Origin: Intestinicryptomonas porci
GTDB taxonomy: Bacteria; Verrucomicrobiota; Verrucomicrobiia; Opitutales; Intestinicryptomonadaceae
Assembly (NCBI RefSeq): GCF_033971905.1
Contig: NZ_JALBUT010000001.1
Coordinates: 310,001-374,000 of the forward strand
Length of the DNA: 64,000 nucleotides
Direction of reading: 5' to 3'
In this document: piece after piece, positions 36,057 to 45,033 of the stretch
How positions within the stretch are numbered: the first letter of the stretch is position 1
Layout of the letters: each line of letters begins with the position of its first letter
Program-made: the position numbers and the translations under genes
The notes under the pieces: model-generated
Seen by the model: only the letters and a program-made list of their open reading frames with translations
Database searches by the model: none
Told to the model about the DNA's origin: nothing

Positions 36057-37142
36057 ATGCATGCGCGACAGGACATTTTATTTTTGCCCCAAGAGGCTTT
36101 TTTCATGAAGACTGCGGATTTGCCCGACGGCATAGCCACATCCGAGGTCAAAACATACGCGGAAACTCTCTTGGAATCTTTTTCCCCGCTTCCACTCGAC
36201 CTTTTGAGGTGGGGGTATGTTGTCGGCTCTTCTCAGCTTTTCATCTTTGCCGCGCCCGCCGACAGAATTGCAAAGTCTAAAAAAATCCCTGAACTTATGC
36301 AGACATCGAACCTTGCAACTTGTTTTGCCGCGTTTGTGTTCGGTTTTGACTTGGGAGAAGGGTGGTCGCTTGTAAAGCGCAATGCGGGGGAATGCTGCGA
36401 GTATCTTGCGGTTTTTTCCGAAAACAAGAAATGGCGCGAAGTTTACGCTTTGTCATTGCCCATGCAAGACAGCGACGATGACGCCAAAAATAAGTTTGAA
36501 AAAATGGGCGTTCCGCGGGACGTTTCAAGGGTTTGGGAGTTTTGCCTGTTTAAAAACTCTGTTTTTAAGTCTGCCGTTGCGTTGCTTAGAGGCGGCGGGG
36601 TTGAAATGTCGAAAAAAGCGTGCGACGCAAAATTCATGTCTTCCGCCGATGTTCGCGACGGCGCGACTTTGAAAGCCGCAAAGAAAGCGGTATTTTTTGA
36701 CAGGGCTTCATGCACTTTGGCAGTTTTGGGCGTTTTCTTTTTTGCGGTTTTGCTTTTTTGGAAAATTTCTCTTCTTTTCCAGTCTTCTTCGGAGAACAGG
36801 CTGAACCAAGAATTTGAGCTTTTGTCTCCGCAGGCGGATTTGGTAAAAAACATGATGGACGAGGCTATTTTTTTGCAGTCGCTAAACTCGAAAAAAATCG
36901 AAAACGTCATGATGATTGCGCGCATAAACAAATATCGCCCCGAGGGCGTTTCTTTTGCGAAGTCGGTTGCAAAGTCTCCTAATTCAATCGAAATCAGGGG
37001 GAAGGCGCAAAGCGTAATGCTTGCGACACAGTTTGAACGCCGGCTTCGCCAAAGCGAAATTTTTAAGAATATAAAACTTGCGATGTCGGGTTCGGGTTCA
37101 GGCGGAACTTCTTGGACATTGAACGCGGAATTTAAGGATTAA
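36057..37142 (+). CDS. gspL: Type II secretion GspL-like inner-membrane protein
   Basis: The ATG at 36057 (MHARQDILFLPQEAFF) is chosen; an in-frame ATG at 36036 adds seven residues. The 361-residue protein has a cytoplasmic actin-like N-terminal part (DLLRWGYVVGSSQLFIFAAP), one membrane helix at about residues 225-245 (CTLAVLGVFFFAVLLFWKI) and a PilN/GspL-like periplasmic ferredoxin-like domain. Sequence conservation is low, so the call rests on topology and on its place between gspK and gspM. Confidence 0.7.
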   Translation: MHARQDILFLPQEAFFMKTADLPDGIATSEVKTYAETLLESFSPLPLDLLRWGYVVGSSQLFIFAAPADRIAKSKKIPELMQTSNLATCFAAFVFGFDLGEGWSLVKRNAGECCEYLAVFSENKKWREVYALSLPMQDSDDDAKNKFEKMGVPRDVSRVWEFCLFKNSVFKSAVALLRGGGVEMSKKACDAKFMSSADVRDGATLKAAKKAVFFDRASCTLAVLGVFFFAVLLFWKISLLFQSSSENRLNQEFELLSPQADLVKNMMDEAIFLQSLNSKKIENVMMIARINKYRPEGVSFAKSVAKSPNSIEIRGKAQSVMLATQFERRLRQSEIFKNIKLAMSGSGSGGTSWTLNAEFKD

Positions 37143-37143
37143 A

Positions 37144-37668
37144 ATGCTTTCAAAAATACGGAATTACTTTGCGTCCAAAACCAAGAGGGAAAAGGTTTTG
37201 CTTTTGGTCTTGGCATGGACTGCGCTTTTTATCTGGTTCTTTTCTCTTGTAAAAAACCAGTCTGCCGTAAGCGAAAAAACTCGCTCTTTAAACGCGCAGA
37301 TAGAATCGGCGAATTTGACAATCGCCCAAAAGCCGAACGCCGAAAGCAAATTGGTCGAAGCCAGAGCCTTGATAGACGAAGCAAAGATTGTGAAAGATTT
37401 GCGCGTGGAAGTGGAAAAAATTTTAACAGCGGGCGGATTTTCCAATTTCAGCATGTCGTTTGCCCCCGATGCCTCGATGCCGAAGATGACTGTGCGCACC
37501 TTGAGCCTTTCTCTCCAGCGCGACACAATTTCGCATTTGATTGCTTTTGAGCAGGAAATTTTGAAGCGCGCGCCGTATATGTTCTTTAAGTCCGCGGAGT
37601 TTACCGCCGACAGCAAGGGGCAAATGTCGGCGCGGTATGAAATTTCATCTTTTGAATTTAAAAAATAG
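37144..37668 (+). CDS. gspM: Type II secretion GspM-like protein
   Basis: A 174-residue protein with a short cytoplasmic N terminus, one membrane helix (about 19-37, VLLLVLAWTALFIWFFSLV), a coiled-coil stretch and a PilO/GspM-like ferredoxin fold. It starts one base after the gspL stop. GspL and GspM form the inner-membrane platform that connects GspE to the pseudopilus. The call rests on topology and order. Confidence 0.7.
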   Translation: MLSKIRNYFASKTKREKVLLLVLAWTALFIWFFSLVKNQSAVSEKTRSLNAQIESANLTIAQKPNAESKLVEARALIDEAKIVKDLRVEVEKILTAGGFSNFSMSFAPDASMPKMTVRTLSLSLQRDTISHLIAFEQEILKRAPYMFFKSAEFTADSKGQMSARYEISSFEFKK

Positions 37669-37672
37669 AATT

Positions 37673-40243
37673 ATGAGAATATTAAAGACAGGTATTACGA
37701 TTTTTTCAGCTTTATGTGCGTCGGTTTTGTGCGCCCAGAATGAACAGCAAAATAATTCTTCCGCGTCTGATGCGGCGTCTGCCGCGCAGGCGTCCGCCAC
37801 TACCCAAGAGCAGGCGTCTTCACAAAATGCGCCTGCGCCTTCCGAACCCGCGCCTCAGCCTGCCGCGCAGGATGCGCAAAATGCAGGTGTTCCCTCAAAT
37901 CCTCCGCAGGGGGTTGGTGGGCGTCCGCCGAGATTTCCGCGCCCTGACGGCGTGTCTCCGTTTGAAAGAAGATTTGCGCCTCCTTCTCCCGCGTCTTCGG
38001 CAACTCCTTCAAATCCTTCCGACCCGGCCAACAATTCAAACTTAAAAAGGGTTGATGCGCATGGCGAGATGCAGGGCCCTTTCTATTTTGTGGACGAATC
38101 TCCCTCGCAGATTTTGCAGGTTTTGGAAGCTTTGTCTAAAACCACGATTTTGCAGGCGCAGGGGCTCCCTAATGTCAAAATAAACTTTGTGTCGAAAAAG
38201 AAGATGATGCGCGAAGATGCAATCGCGGCGTTCAAGTCATTGCTTTCTCTAAACGGGGTCGCCGTTTTGCCGCTTGATGACGGAACGATGAGGGCAGTAC
38301 CCGTTATCGGCGTCACGCGCCAGTCTCCCGAATTTTTGGTGGGCGACATTTCAAAAATGAAGCCTTCGCAGGTGTTTTACACGAGGCTTTTCGAGCTTGA
38401 CTATGTTGAAGCTTCCGCCATACAGCCGAAATTAAAGCCGTTTTTGAGCGTTGACGGGACTGCCGTTGTGGAGGCGTTTCCGAGAAGCAACGCGATTTTA
38501 ATTACCGACACTCTCGTAAATTTGCAGAGAGTTGATACTTTCTTGAAAAAGCTCGACGCTCCCGCTTCGCTGCGCGAAGACATAGCTTTTATTTCCATTA
38601 AAAACGTCAGCGCAAGCGACCTTCGCGAAAAGCTTGTGGCAATGCAAAACGACTTGCTTAAAAAGTATTTTGAAAACACCACTTTGGATGTCGATATGCG
38701 CACAAACCAGCTGATTGTCGTAACCCAAAAGGGCAATCTCGACGCGATAAAAAAATTTATAAACGGCTTGGATGTGGAAGCTGAGCCGATTTTAAAGAAT
38801 GAAGTTTTCTACATCCGCCACTGCAAGGCAGAAGAAATAGAGACTGTTTTAAACAACATTGTGACAAAACAGCAGCAGCAGGTTGCAAAGGCGACCCAGT
38901 CCAAGCAAAACGCGGCAAATGCGGCAACTCGCAATGCCATACAGGCGGCGCAGGCCGCGCGCGCAAGGCAGGGCAACAACAATCGCGGCGGGGCAAATCA
39001 AAATGTGCAGGTTCCAAAAGTAAACCTTACTTCCGGCGATGGAAGCACGGGCTTGGAATTTAGCGAATATGTCCAGGTTGTAGCGCACAAGCCGAGTTCT
39101 TCCATTGTGGCTTACGGCACTCCCGCCGACTTGAAGCAGCTTAAAAGCATAATTGAAAAGCTCGATATTGCAATCGAGCAGGTAAAAATAGATGTAATCA
39201 TTACGGAAGTAACCCTTTCCGATTCCCAAGTTTCGGGGTTAAGCACTTTCGGGCTTTCCTACAATCTTGAAGAAGACAGCGGCTTCGGAATGGCTGACAA
39301 GTTTTCGGCAACAACTTCGACTTTTTCAATGACGGACTCTTCTTCTCCCGCATTTTCGCTTGGAATGAACGAGAAGTCGTTTTCCATGGTATTCAATGTG
39401 GCAAGCCAGAACCAGAACGTAAAGGTTTTGTCAAGCCCCACCATTGTTACAACGCATGCGCAGGAGGCGGAAGTTAATGTTTCCGAAAAGTACCCGATTA
39501 TAACGGGCACGACTTCCGACATATCCAACATTTCCACCACGCGCACGGAAGTAACCCAGGAAGACATCGGCATAAAGCTTGTTGTAACCCCCTATGTCGG
39601 AACCGACAACATGATTCAGCTTGAAGTAAAACAGAACGTCGATTCCATCGCAAGGTACGTTGAAATTGACGGCAACAACCAGCCTGTCGTAAGCACGCGG
39701 TATGCAAAGAGCTATGTCTCTGCAAAGAACGGCGAAGTCATTGTGCTTGCGGGCTTGCAGCATACCGAATCAACCAATATCGACGGAGGAGTATGGCTTT
39801 TGAGCGACATTCCTCTTATCGGCGAATTTTTCAAGCCCAAAAGCGATTCCATATCGCGCAGGGAGCTTATAATTTTCATACGCCCGACAATCATAAAAAG
39901 CGTCGGGGCGGAAAACGCCATCGCTATGGCAAACATCAAAAATTCTTCGGTTGAAAGTGAGCTTTCGTCATATTTGAAAGACGGTCGTTTCTATTCAAAC
40001 GAAGAAATCAGGGCAAATTTTGAGGAGTTTGAGAAAAACCGCCCGTACAACAGGCTTTTCCGCGCTCCGCAAACTTTGATTACCGGCGAAAAACGCTTGG
40101 TTGAAGGCTCTTCCGACTATAAAAAAGCCCAAAAAATAGATGCGTCCGAGGAAAAATCCGAAAGCAAGGCGGAACTTCCAAAAGACGGGGAAAAAACCGA
40201 AAATCCGAAAGAGGAAAAAGCAGAATCAAATCCTGAAAAATAA
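37673..40243 (+). CDS. gspD: Type II secretion secretin GspD
   Basis: Start at 37673 (MRILKTGITIFSALCASVLC), 4 bp after gspM; the upstream in-frame start overlaps gspM. The 856-residue protein has a signal peptide, a roughly 110-residue Ala/Pro/Gln-rich linker, N0-N3 domains (DESPSQILQVLEALSKTT; FPRSNAILITDTLVNLQRV; DVDMRTNQLIVVTQKGN) and the secretin barrel (VKVLSSPTIVTTHAQEAEV; EVIVLAGLQHTE; PLIGEFFK). A Gln/Asn/Ala-rich insertion lies in N3. It forms the outer-membrane gate; the acidic/Lys tail may bind a pilotin. Confidence 0.95.
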   Translation: MRILKTGITIFSALCASVLCAQNEQQNNSSASDAASAAQASATTQEQASSQNAPAPSEPAPQPAAQDAQNAGVPSNPPQGVGGRPPRFPRPDGVSPFERRFAPPSPASSATPSNPSDPANNSNLKRVDAHGEMQGPFYFVDESPSQILQVLEALSKTTILQAQGLPNVKINFVSKKKMMREDAIAAFKSLLSLNGVAVLPLDDGTMRAVPVIGVTRQSPEFLVGDISKMKPSQVFYTRLFELDYVEASAIQPKLKPFLSVDGTAVVEAFPRSNAILITDTLVNLQRVDTFLKKLDAPASLREDIAFISIKNVSASDLREKLVAMQNDLLKKYFENTTLDVDMRTNQLIVVTQKGNLDAIKKFINGLDVEAEPILKNEVFYIRHCKAEEIETVLNNIVTKQQQQVAKATQSKQNAANAATRNAIQAAQAARARQGNNNRGGANQNVQVPKVNLTSGDGSTGLEFSEYVQVVAHKPSSSIVAYGTPADLKQLKSIIEKLDIAIEQVKIDVIITEVTLSDSQVSGLSTFGLSYNLEEDSGFGMADKFSATTSTFSMTDSSSPAFSLGMNEKSFSMVFNVASQNQNVKVLSSPTIVTTHAQEAEVNVSEKYPIITGTTSDISNISTTRTEVTQEDIGIKLVVTPYVGTDNMIQLEVKQNVDSIARYVEIDGNNQPVVSTRYAKSYVSAKNGEVIVLAGLQHTESTNIDGGVWLLSDIPLIGEFFKPKSDSISRRELIIFIRPTIIKSVGAENAIAMANIKNSSVESELSSYLKDGRFYSNEEIRANFEEFEKNRPYNRLFRAPQTLITGEKRLVEGSSDYKKAQKIDASEEKSESKAELPKDGEKTENPKEEKAESNPEK

Positions 40244-40261
40244 TTTTAAACTTTTTTAAAC

Positions 40262-41212
40262 GTGAAAATTTCAAATAAAAAGAAGCATATATTGGCAGCC
40301 CTTATGGGGGCGTGCGGAATTTTTGCGTACTCCCAAGATGCGGGGCTTCCGCCTCAAAATGCAACTCCGCCGCAAGACATTGAAGCGAAAGCCGAAAACG
40401 CCGATTTTTCGCGCGCTGAAAATTCATCACTATCAAGGGAGCGGATAGAATATTTCCGCCAAAGGCGCGAAGCCCGCAGGGCGGCGAGGGAGGCATTTGA
40501 AAACGGAGAGGGCGATGAATCTTTCAGACACAGGTTTCCGAGAAGGCTTAACCGCCCCGATTTTTCTCGCCAAAATGCAACCGCTCCGTCTTCCTCGCCC
40601 GACGCGGTTTCAAATTCTCAAGGCGACGAGCAAAAAAATGTAAGTTTAGCGGCGGACGAAAACGAGCTCTTGCGCCTTTTGGCGTCAAAAAATCCGTTTG
40701 TTCCCGCAGGAAGCAACTCTGCCTCCCAAACTCCCGAAGGTGTGTCTTTAAAAAGCGCGGCGATGGTTGACGGCAAGTGGGCTTTCAGCGTTTCCGATAA
40801 AAGCGGAAAAACAATGTGGCTAGGAATAGGCGAGGAAATTGAAAACGCCCCGTGCAAAATTGATTCATTTGACGAAAGCGCGATGACGGCAAAGGCGACC
40901 GTTGCGGGCAGGCAGGTTGACCTTGCGCTTTCGGAGCGTTCTTCAAGCCCGTCTGCGGGAAGAGTTGAGCTTGTCGATGCCATAAAGCCGCGCCGAATGA
41001 TTGCCCCCCACGAGCGCGCGAAAGTTTGGAGTCAGTATGCTACCGACGAGCAGCGCGAAGCCGCAAACCGCGTATGGCAGACGGCGAGGGCTCAGGGCAG
41101 AAACTATTTAAACCGCGAGGACAGGCGCAAGATTTTTGAAATTGAACGCTCCATTCAGATACCCGAAAACACGAACCAAGGCGGCGGACAGCCTCCCGCT
41201 CCTTCCCGTTAG
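40262..41212 (+). CDS. Exported T2SS-operon protein, possible GspC-like
   Basis: Starts with GTG at 40262. The 316-residue protein has a signal sequence or N-terminal anchor (about residues 8-24), a charged Arg/Glu-rich linker, and a small beta-domain at about 160-225 (KSAAMVDGKWAFSVSDKSGK, then a DSFDESAMTAKA strand) that looks like the homology-region fold of GspC/PilP. Its place between gspD and gspE, where gspC is otherwise missing from the operon, suggests it links the secretin to the inner-membrane platform. This is an inference; no family signature is conclusive. The C-terminal part (DEQREAANRVWQTARAQGR) is unassigned. Confidence 0.55.
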   Translation: MKISNKKKHILAALMGACGIFAYSQDAGLPPQNATPPQDIEAKAENADFSRAENSSLSRERIEYFRQRREARRAAREAFENGEGDESFRHRFPRRLNRPDFSRQNATAPSSSPDAVSNSQGDEQKNVSLAADENELLRLLASKNPFVPAGSNSASQTPEGVSLKSAAMVDGKWAFSVSDKSGKTMWLGIGEEIENAPCKIDSFDESAMTAKATVAGRQVDLALSERSSSPSAGRVELVDAIKPRRMIAPHERAKVWSQYATDEQREAANRVWQTARAQGRNYLNREDRRKIFEIERSIQIPENTNQGGGQPPAPSR

Positions 41213-41225
41213 GACAGATTTTTAA

Positions 41226-42923
41226 ATGGTAAAAGACGACAAATTTTTTATAAAAAGCGTGCTTGAAAATTTGGGGTTGCAGCCCGATAGCGCGTTTATT
41301 GAGGAAATTTCAAACGCGGAGCGCGTCCAAAAGGCGGCTTTGATTGCGTCAAAAACCTCAAAGCTTGAAAGCGAAGTTGCAAGGGCTGTCGCAAAAGCCG
41401 CAAATCTCGAATATTTCGACGATTTTTCGCAGGTGTCGAAGCCTTCAAAAAACCTTTCGGTAAAACTTGTTTCGGAGTATTCGTGCCTTCCCGTTTCCGA
41501 GACGGAAGACACTTTTTTTCTCGCTTCCCCGTGGATTCCAAACGGCGAGATAAACAAGTGGATTTTTTCGATTTCGGGCAAATTTGCCGAGTGGAAAATA
41601 TCCCCATCAACCGCGCTTTCCGAAAAAATAGCGGAGTATTTCGGCGTGGGTGCGGGAAGTTTGTCGGAAAAAGACATGTCTGAATTTGCCGCCGAGGCTG
41701 ACGGCGAAATCGAAGAGGACGAAAACGCCGCAATCATCAAATTCGTAAATGAAATCATAACCCGCGCCATGGCGGACAGGGCGACCGACATCCACATCGA
41801 GCCACAGCGCGATTCGCTAAACATACGCTATCGAATAGACGGCAACCTTGTGCCTGTCCGCGTTCCTGACAATCTTTTGCGCTTTAAAGACTCCATAATT
41901 TCCCGCATAAAAATTATGGCGCGCCTTAATATTTCCGAAAAGCGCAGACCGCAGGACGGGCGCATAGGCTTTACGCTCAAATCGGGAGAGGACATCGATA
42001 TAAGAATTTCATCGCTTCCCACGATGTACGGCGAAAGCGTTTCAATGCGCCTTTTGACAAAAAAGTCCCAGCCGATTTCCATTGCGGACTTGGGCTTTCT
42101 CCCCGACGACGCCGAAAAAATCAAGCGGCCTTTGGCACGCCCGCACGGAATTATTTTGGTGACAGGTCCGACCGGTTCGGGTAAATCAACAACGCTGACT
42201 GCGTTCATCCGCCGTTTGCGCTCGCCCGAAATCCGCATAATTACGGTTGAAGACCCTGTCGAATACGAAGTCGAGGGCGTCAACCAGACGCAGGTTCACC
42301 CTGAAATCGGGCTTACATTTTCATCCGTTTTGCGTTCTGTTCTCCGTCAAGACCCCGACGTGATTATGGTCGGCGAAATCCGCGACCGCGAAACTGCCGA
42401 CATCGCAATCCGCGCGTCTTTGACGGGGCACTTGGTTTTGAGCACCCTGCACACAAACGACGCGGCAGGCGCGCTTACAAGGCTTATCGATATGGACATC
42501 GAGCCGTTTTTGATTGCTTCTTCCGTTGAGATGATTTTGGCGCAGAGGCTTGTGCGCAGGCTCTGTTCGTGCAAGGTTTTGGCAAATTACGATAAGAAGT
42601 ATTTGCTAAGCTGCATGAATTCCCTGAAAATAGACGAATCAGAAATCGCGAATGCGGGCGGAATTTGCAAGGCGAACGGATGCCCGCGGTGCAGGGGTTT
42701 GGGCTACCACGGCAGAGTGGGAATTTTTGAAATCCTGCTTGCCACCGATGAAATTCACGAAGCGATACTTGCGCGCAAAACCGCGAGCGAAATACGCCAA
42801 ATCGCACTTGCCCACGGAATGAGAACCTTGCAAAGGTGCGGTTGGGAGCTTTTAAAGGCGGGGCGGACAGGGCTTGAAGAAATCATGCACTACGCTTCCA
42901 TAACCGATGAAAATGCGAAATAG
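41226..42923 (+). CDS. gspE: Type II secretion ATPase GspE
   Basis: A 565-residue secretion ATPase: an N-terminal MshEN-like domain, an N2 domain with RATDIHIEPQRDSLNIRYRI, Walker A GPTGSGKSTT (from residue 314), the Asp box ITVEDPVEYEVEGVNQTQV, Walker B VIMVGEIRDRETADIA and the His box TGHLVLSTLHTND. A zinc module is present (CSC ... CPRC near residues 440-490). It powers pseudopilus assembly through GspL and GspF. Confidence 0.96.
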   Translation: MVKDDKFFIKSVLENLGLQPDSAFIEEISNAERVQKAALIASKTSKLESEVARAVAKAANLEYFDDFSQVSKPSKNLSVKLVSEYSCLPVSETEDTFFLASPWIPNGEINKWIFSISGKFAEWKISPSTALSEKIAEYFGVGAGSLSEKDMSEFAAEADGEIEEDENAAIIKFVNEIITRAMADRATDIHIEPQRDSLNIRYRIDGNLVPVRVPDNLLRFKDSIISRIKIMARLNISEKRRPQDGRIGFTLKSGEDIDIRISSLPTMYGESVSMRLLTKKSQPISIADLGFLPDDAEKIKRPLARPHGIILVTGPTGSGKSTTLTAFIRRLRSPEIRIITVEDPVEYEVEGVNQTQVHPEIGLTFSSVLRSVLRQDPDVIMVGEIRDRETADIAIRASLTGHLVLSTLHTNDAAGALTRLIDMDIEPFLIASSVEMILAQRLVRRLCSCKVLANYDKKYLLSCMNSLKIDESEIANAGGICKANGCPRCRGLGYHGRVGIFEILLATDEIHEAILARKTASEIRQIALAHGMRTLQRCGWELLKAGRTGLEEIMHYASITDENAK

Positions 42924-42925
42924 CA

Positions 42926-44137
42926 ATGCCCGACTTTGATTTTAAAATATCCTTTAACGGAAAAATCGAAAACGGGACGATAAACGCTCCCGACAGGAAA
43001 GCCGCGCTTTCAAAGCTTTTGGCGGAGGGAAAAACAGTCTTGTCGCTTAAATCTTCGGGGGAGGTTTTGCCGTCATCGAAAATATCCGATACAAAGGCGG
43101 TAAAAGGCGGGGAGAAGCTTGCGCTTGCTTTCTTCAAAAAAATGCGCCAGCTCTGCAAGGGCGGAATGCCGATTGCCGATGCTTTGAGGAGCTTGGCGCA
43201 GAGATCGCTCAATAAGAACATGCAGGCTCTTTCGCGCGATTTGTATAAGAACATAAGCGAAGGTTCCACGCTTTCTTCTGCGATGTCGGCGTATCCCGAT
43301 TTGTTCGAGCCGTCCATAATACATCTTGCGGACGCAGGCGAAGCCACTGCCAACATAGTTCCGATTTTTGAGAACATAATAGACTATTTGGAAGGCAAAA
43401 GGGCGCTTAAAGCGAGCGTGAAGTCTGCGCTGATTTATCCGATTATTCTTTGCACGCTGGCTTCGGGCGTCGTTTTGTTATTTTTGTTCTACCTGATGCC
43501 GATGATTGAAAACATGATGGCGAATTTGGGCGGCGAACTGAATTTGGCGGTAAAAATACTGATGGCTTTCGGCGATTTTTTGATGTACGGGCTGCCTGCC
43601 GACATTGTGGTGTTTTTTATTCTTTGGATTGCAATTAACAGATGGCGCAAAACCGAAAGCGGGCGTTTGGAAACCGACAAAATTTTGCTAAAAACTCCTC
43701 TTATCGGAAAAATCTTATATAATTCCGATTTAAGCCGCTTTACGAATTTGATTGCAACTTTGTACGCTTCGGGCGTCAACACCACCGAAACATTGAAAAT
43801 GGCGGAGCGCACCATAAACAATTCCTATTTGAGAATGCGTTTTCAGCAGTGCCGAATGGCGATAAACGACGGCGCGCCGGTCGCTCAGTCTTTCAGAAAG
43901 TACGAAATATTTGACGATGACGACATCGACATAATTTCAGTGGGCGAGCGCACGGGCAGCCTCATTGAATGCTTTTCCGAAATTCGAAAAATGCACATGG
44001 AAGCTCTTGACGTTTCAATAAAAGTGGCGACTTCCATTTTGACTGCGGTTGCGCTGATAACGGCGGTTTCGATTATTTTTCTTGTGGCATTAGGCATTGT
44101 ATCTTCCGTTTTCGGACTGTCCCAGACTCTTTCCTAA
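42926..44137 (+). CDS. gspF: Type II secretion inner-membrane protein GspF
   Basis: A 403-residue protein with two cytoplasmic T2SSF helical bundles and three membrane segments (LIYPIILCTLASGVVLLFLF; VVFFILWIAI; ALITAVSIIFLVALGIV). Landmarks are FFKKMRQLCKGGMPIADALRSL, LADAGEATANIVPIFE and VGERTGSLIECFSEI. It starts 2 bp after gspE and is the last gene of the operon. Confidence 0.95.
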   Translation: MPDFDFKISFNGKIENGTINAPDRKAALSKLLAEGKTVLSLKSSGEVLPSSKISDTKAVKGGEKLALAFFKKMRQLCKGGMPIADALRSLAQRSLNKNMQALSRDLYKNISEGSTLSSAMSAYPDLFEPSIIHLADAGEATANIVPIFENIIDYLEGKRALKASVKSALIYPIILCTLASGVVLLFLFYLMPMIENMMANLGGELNLAVKILMAFGDFLMYGLPADIVVFFILWIAINRWRKTESGRLETDKILLKTPLIGKILYNSDLSRFTNLIATLYASGVNTTETLKMAERTINNSYLRMRFQQCRMAINDGAPVAQSFRKYEIFDDDDIDIISVGERTGSLIECFSEIRKMHMEALDVSIKVATSILTAVALITAVSIIFLVALGIVSSVFGLSQTLS

Positions 44138-44184
44138 CGGCGCAAAAAAAGCCCGAAAGTATTTTTGCATTTGAATGCAGATGG

Positions 44185-44319
44185 AAAATTGCTTTTTGCA
44201 GTCCGTTTTTTTGTCAACGGCAAAGATGGATTAGCAAAAGTTTAATTTGTTTTTAATTGTAATATTCAAGCACTTGCGGGATTTTTTTGAAATTTGGCAA
44301 CCGTATTGTTAATACGCAT
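44185..44319 (+). repeat. Direct repeat, left copy
   Basis: About 135 bp matching 52797-52935 in the same orientation with only small differences, mostly in T runs. It includes GTCAACGGCAAAGATGGATT and ends at the inverted repeat CGTATTGTTAATACGCAT. Confidence 0.9.
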
Positions 44320-44458
44320 GTCAACAAAAATTTGTAAAATAAATGAATATAAAGGATTTCTTTCACTTTTTTTGAAAAATTTCAGTTGGGCTAAAAAATA
44401 TAGCATAATTATAAACAGCATATTAACCTTAAAAACAGGCATGCGTATAAACAATACG
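44302..44458. promoter_or_regulatory. Invertible-promoter-like element A (apparently OFF)
   Basis: Inverted repeats CGTATTGTTAATACGCAT (44302-44319) and ATGCGTATAAACAATACG (44441-44458), with one mismatch in 18, flank exactly 121 bp. Read in reverse, the inner segment matches the inner segment of element B: the last 23 bp, ending TTTTTGTTGAC, are identical, and the first 30 or so are about 70 percent similar. The TTGACA -35 therefore lies at the left end here and faces left on the - strand, with no good -10. If the segment turned round, a TTGACA would face the envelope operon. Confidence 0.7.
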
Positions 44459-44563
44459 CATTCTTTTTTTTAATTAAACTATAAAAATATTATGTTTATG
44501 CAATAAGCGATAATGTTGTCCCCTTTAAAATGGCTTTTGCGATGTCTTGTTCCTGTGTCATGG

Positions 44564-44751
44564 TATTTAGAATACTGTATGTTTTTTTTGAAATTAAGAA
44601 ACTGATTATAAGTATATTACAAATCGTAAAATTTCATAAGCTTTAAAATTTGCGTTTTTTTATGTTAGCCCTTAGAAGTAAAAAACTTCAATTATATCAA
44701 AGATTTCCAAACCAAATTTGTATATTTTATTTGACATAAGTATTCTAAATA
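44564..44751. promoter_or_regulatory. Invertible-promoter-like element C upstream of envelope operon
   Basis: Perfect 13-bp inverted repeats TATTTAGAATACT (44564-44576) and AGTATTCTAAATA (44739-44751), extended imperfectly on the inner side by ACATA-like bases, flank 162 bp. The core GTATT-N3-AATA matches that of elements A and B. The right inner edge carries TTGACA directly next to the repeat, as in element B. Confidence 0.55.
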
Positions 44752-44760
44752 TTGTATAGT
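44731..44760 (+). promoter_or_regulatory. Promoter with repeat in its spacer, facing the envelope operon
   Basis: TTGACA (44731-44736) and TATAGT (44755-44760) are 18 bp apart; the right inverted repeat of element C fills the spacer. A leader of about 270 nt then leads to the ATG at 45034. Confidence 0.65.
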
Positions 44761-44864
44761 TTTCTGCATATAAAACATGTAAAATTACAAACAACGCATT
44801 CAAATTTCATTCTATAAATTTTTCCGCGTGGTAAAACCCAACCCCTAACGGGAAACAGAATACA

Positions 44865-45017
44865 ATGAGCTCAAAACATGAGAGAAATTTAAATATTGAT
44901 GGCTTTGGCGAAAAAATAAATTCGTTTTTACCGAAAATTTCGTCACCGACATTTGTATTTGAAGGCATTTTTCGGAAGAATATCCACATGGGAGCTATTG
45001 ATTTTATATGCTTATAA
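44865..45017 (+). CDS. Doubtful 50-residue ORF in operon leader
   Basis: An ATG-started frame of 50 codons (MSSKHERNLNIDGFGEKINS...) ends 16 bp before the first envelope gene. It lies downstream of the element C promoter. No signal peptide, family or clear ribosome site is seen; it may be a leader peptide or chance. Confidence 0.2.
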   Translation: MSSKHERNLNIDGFGEKINSFLPKISSPTFVFEGIFRKNIHMGAIDFICL

Positions 45018-45033
45018 TTGTTTAATAATATTT

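Larger units (their letters stand above)
44138..45033. other. AT-rich intergenic region with two invertible-promoter-like elements
   Basis: 896 bp without a convincing gene, clearly richer in A+T than the secretion operon. It holds a 135-bp direct repeat (44185-44319), the inverted-repeat element A (44302-44458), element C with a promoter (44564-44760) and a roughly 270-nt leader to the next gene. Confidence 0.8.

Noticed and set aside
37716..38045. Arg/Leu/Pro-rich + strand frame inside gspD
   Set aside because: It is a frame shadow of the Ala/Pro/Gln-rich linker of GspD.
44266..44454. 62-residue - strand frame in element A
   Set aside because: It is made of the inverted-repeat element itself and resembles the equally accidental frame at element B.
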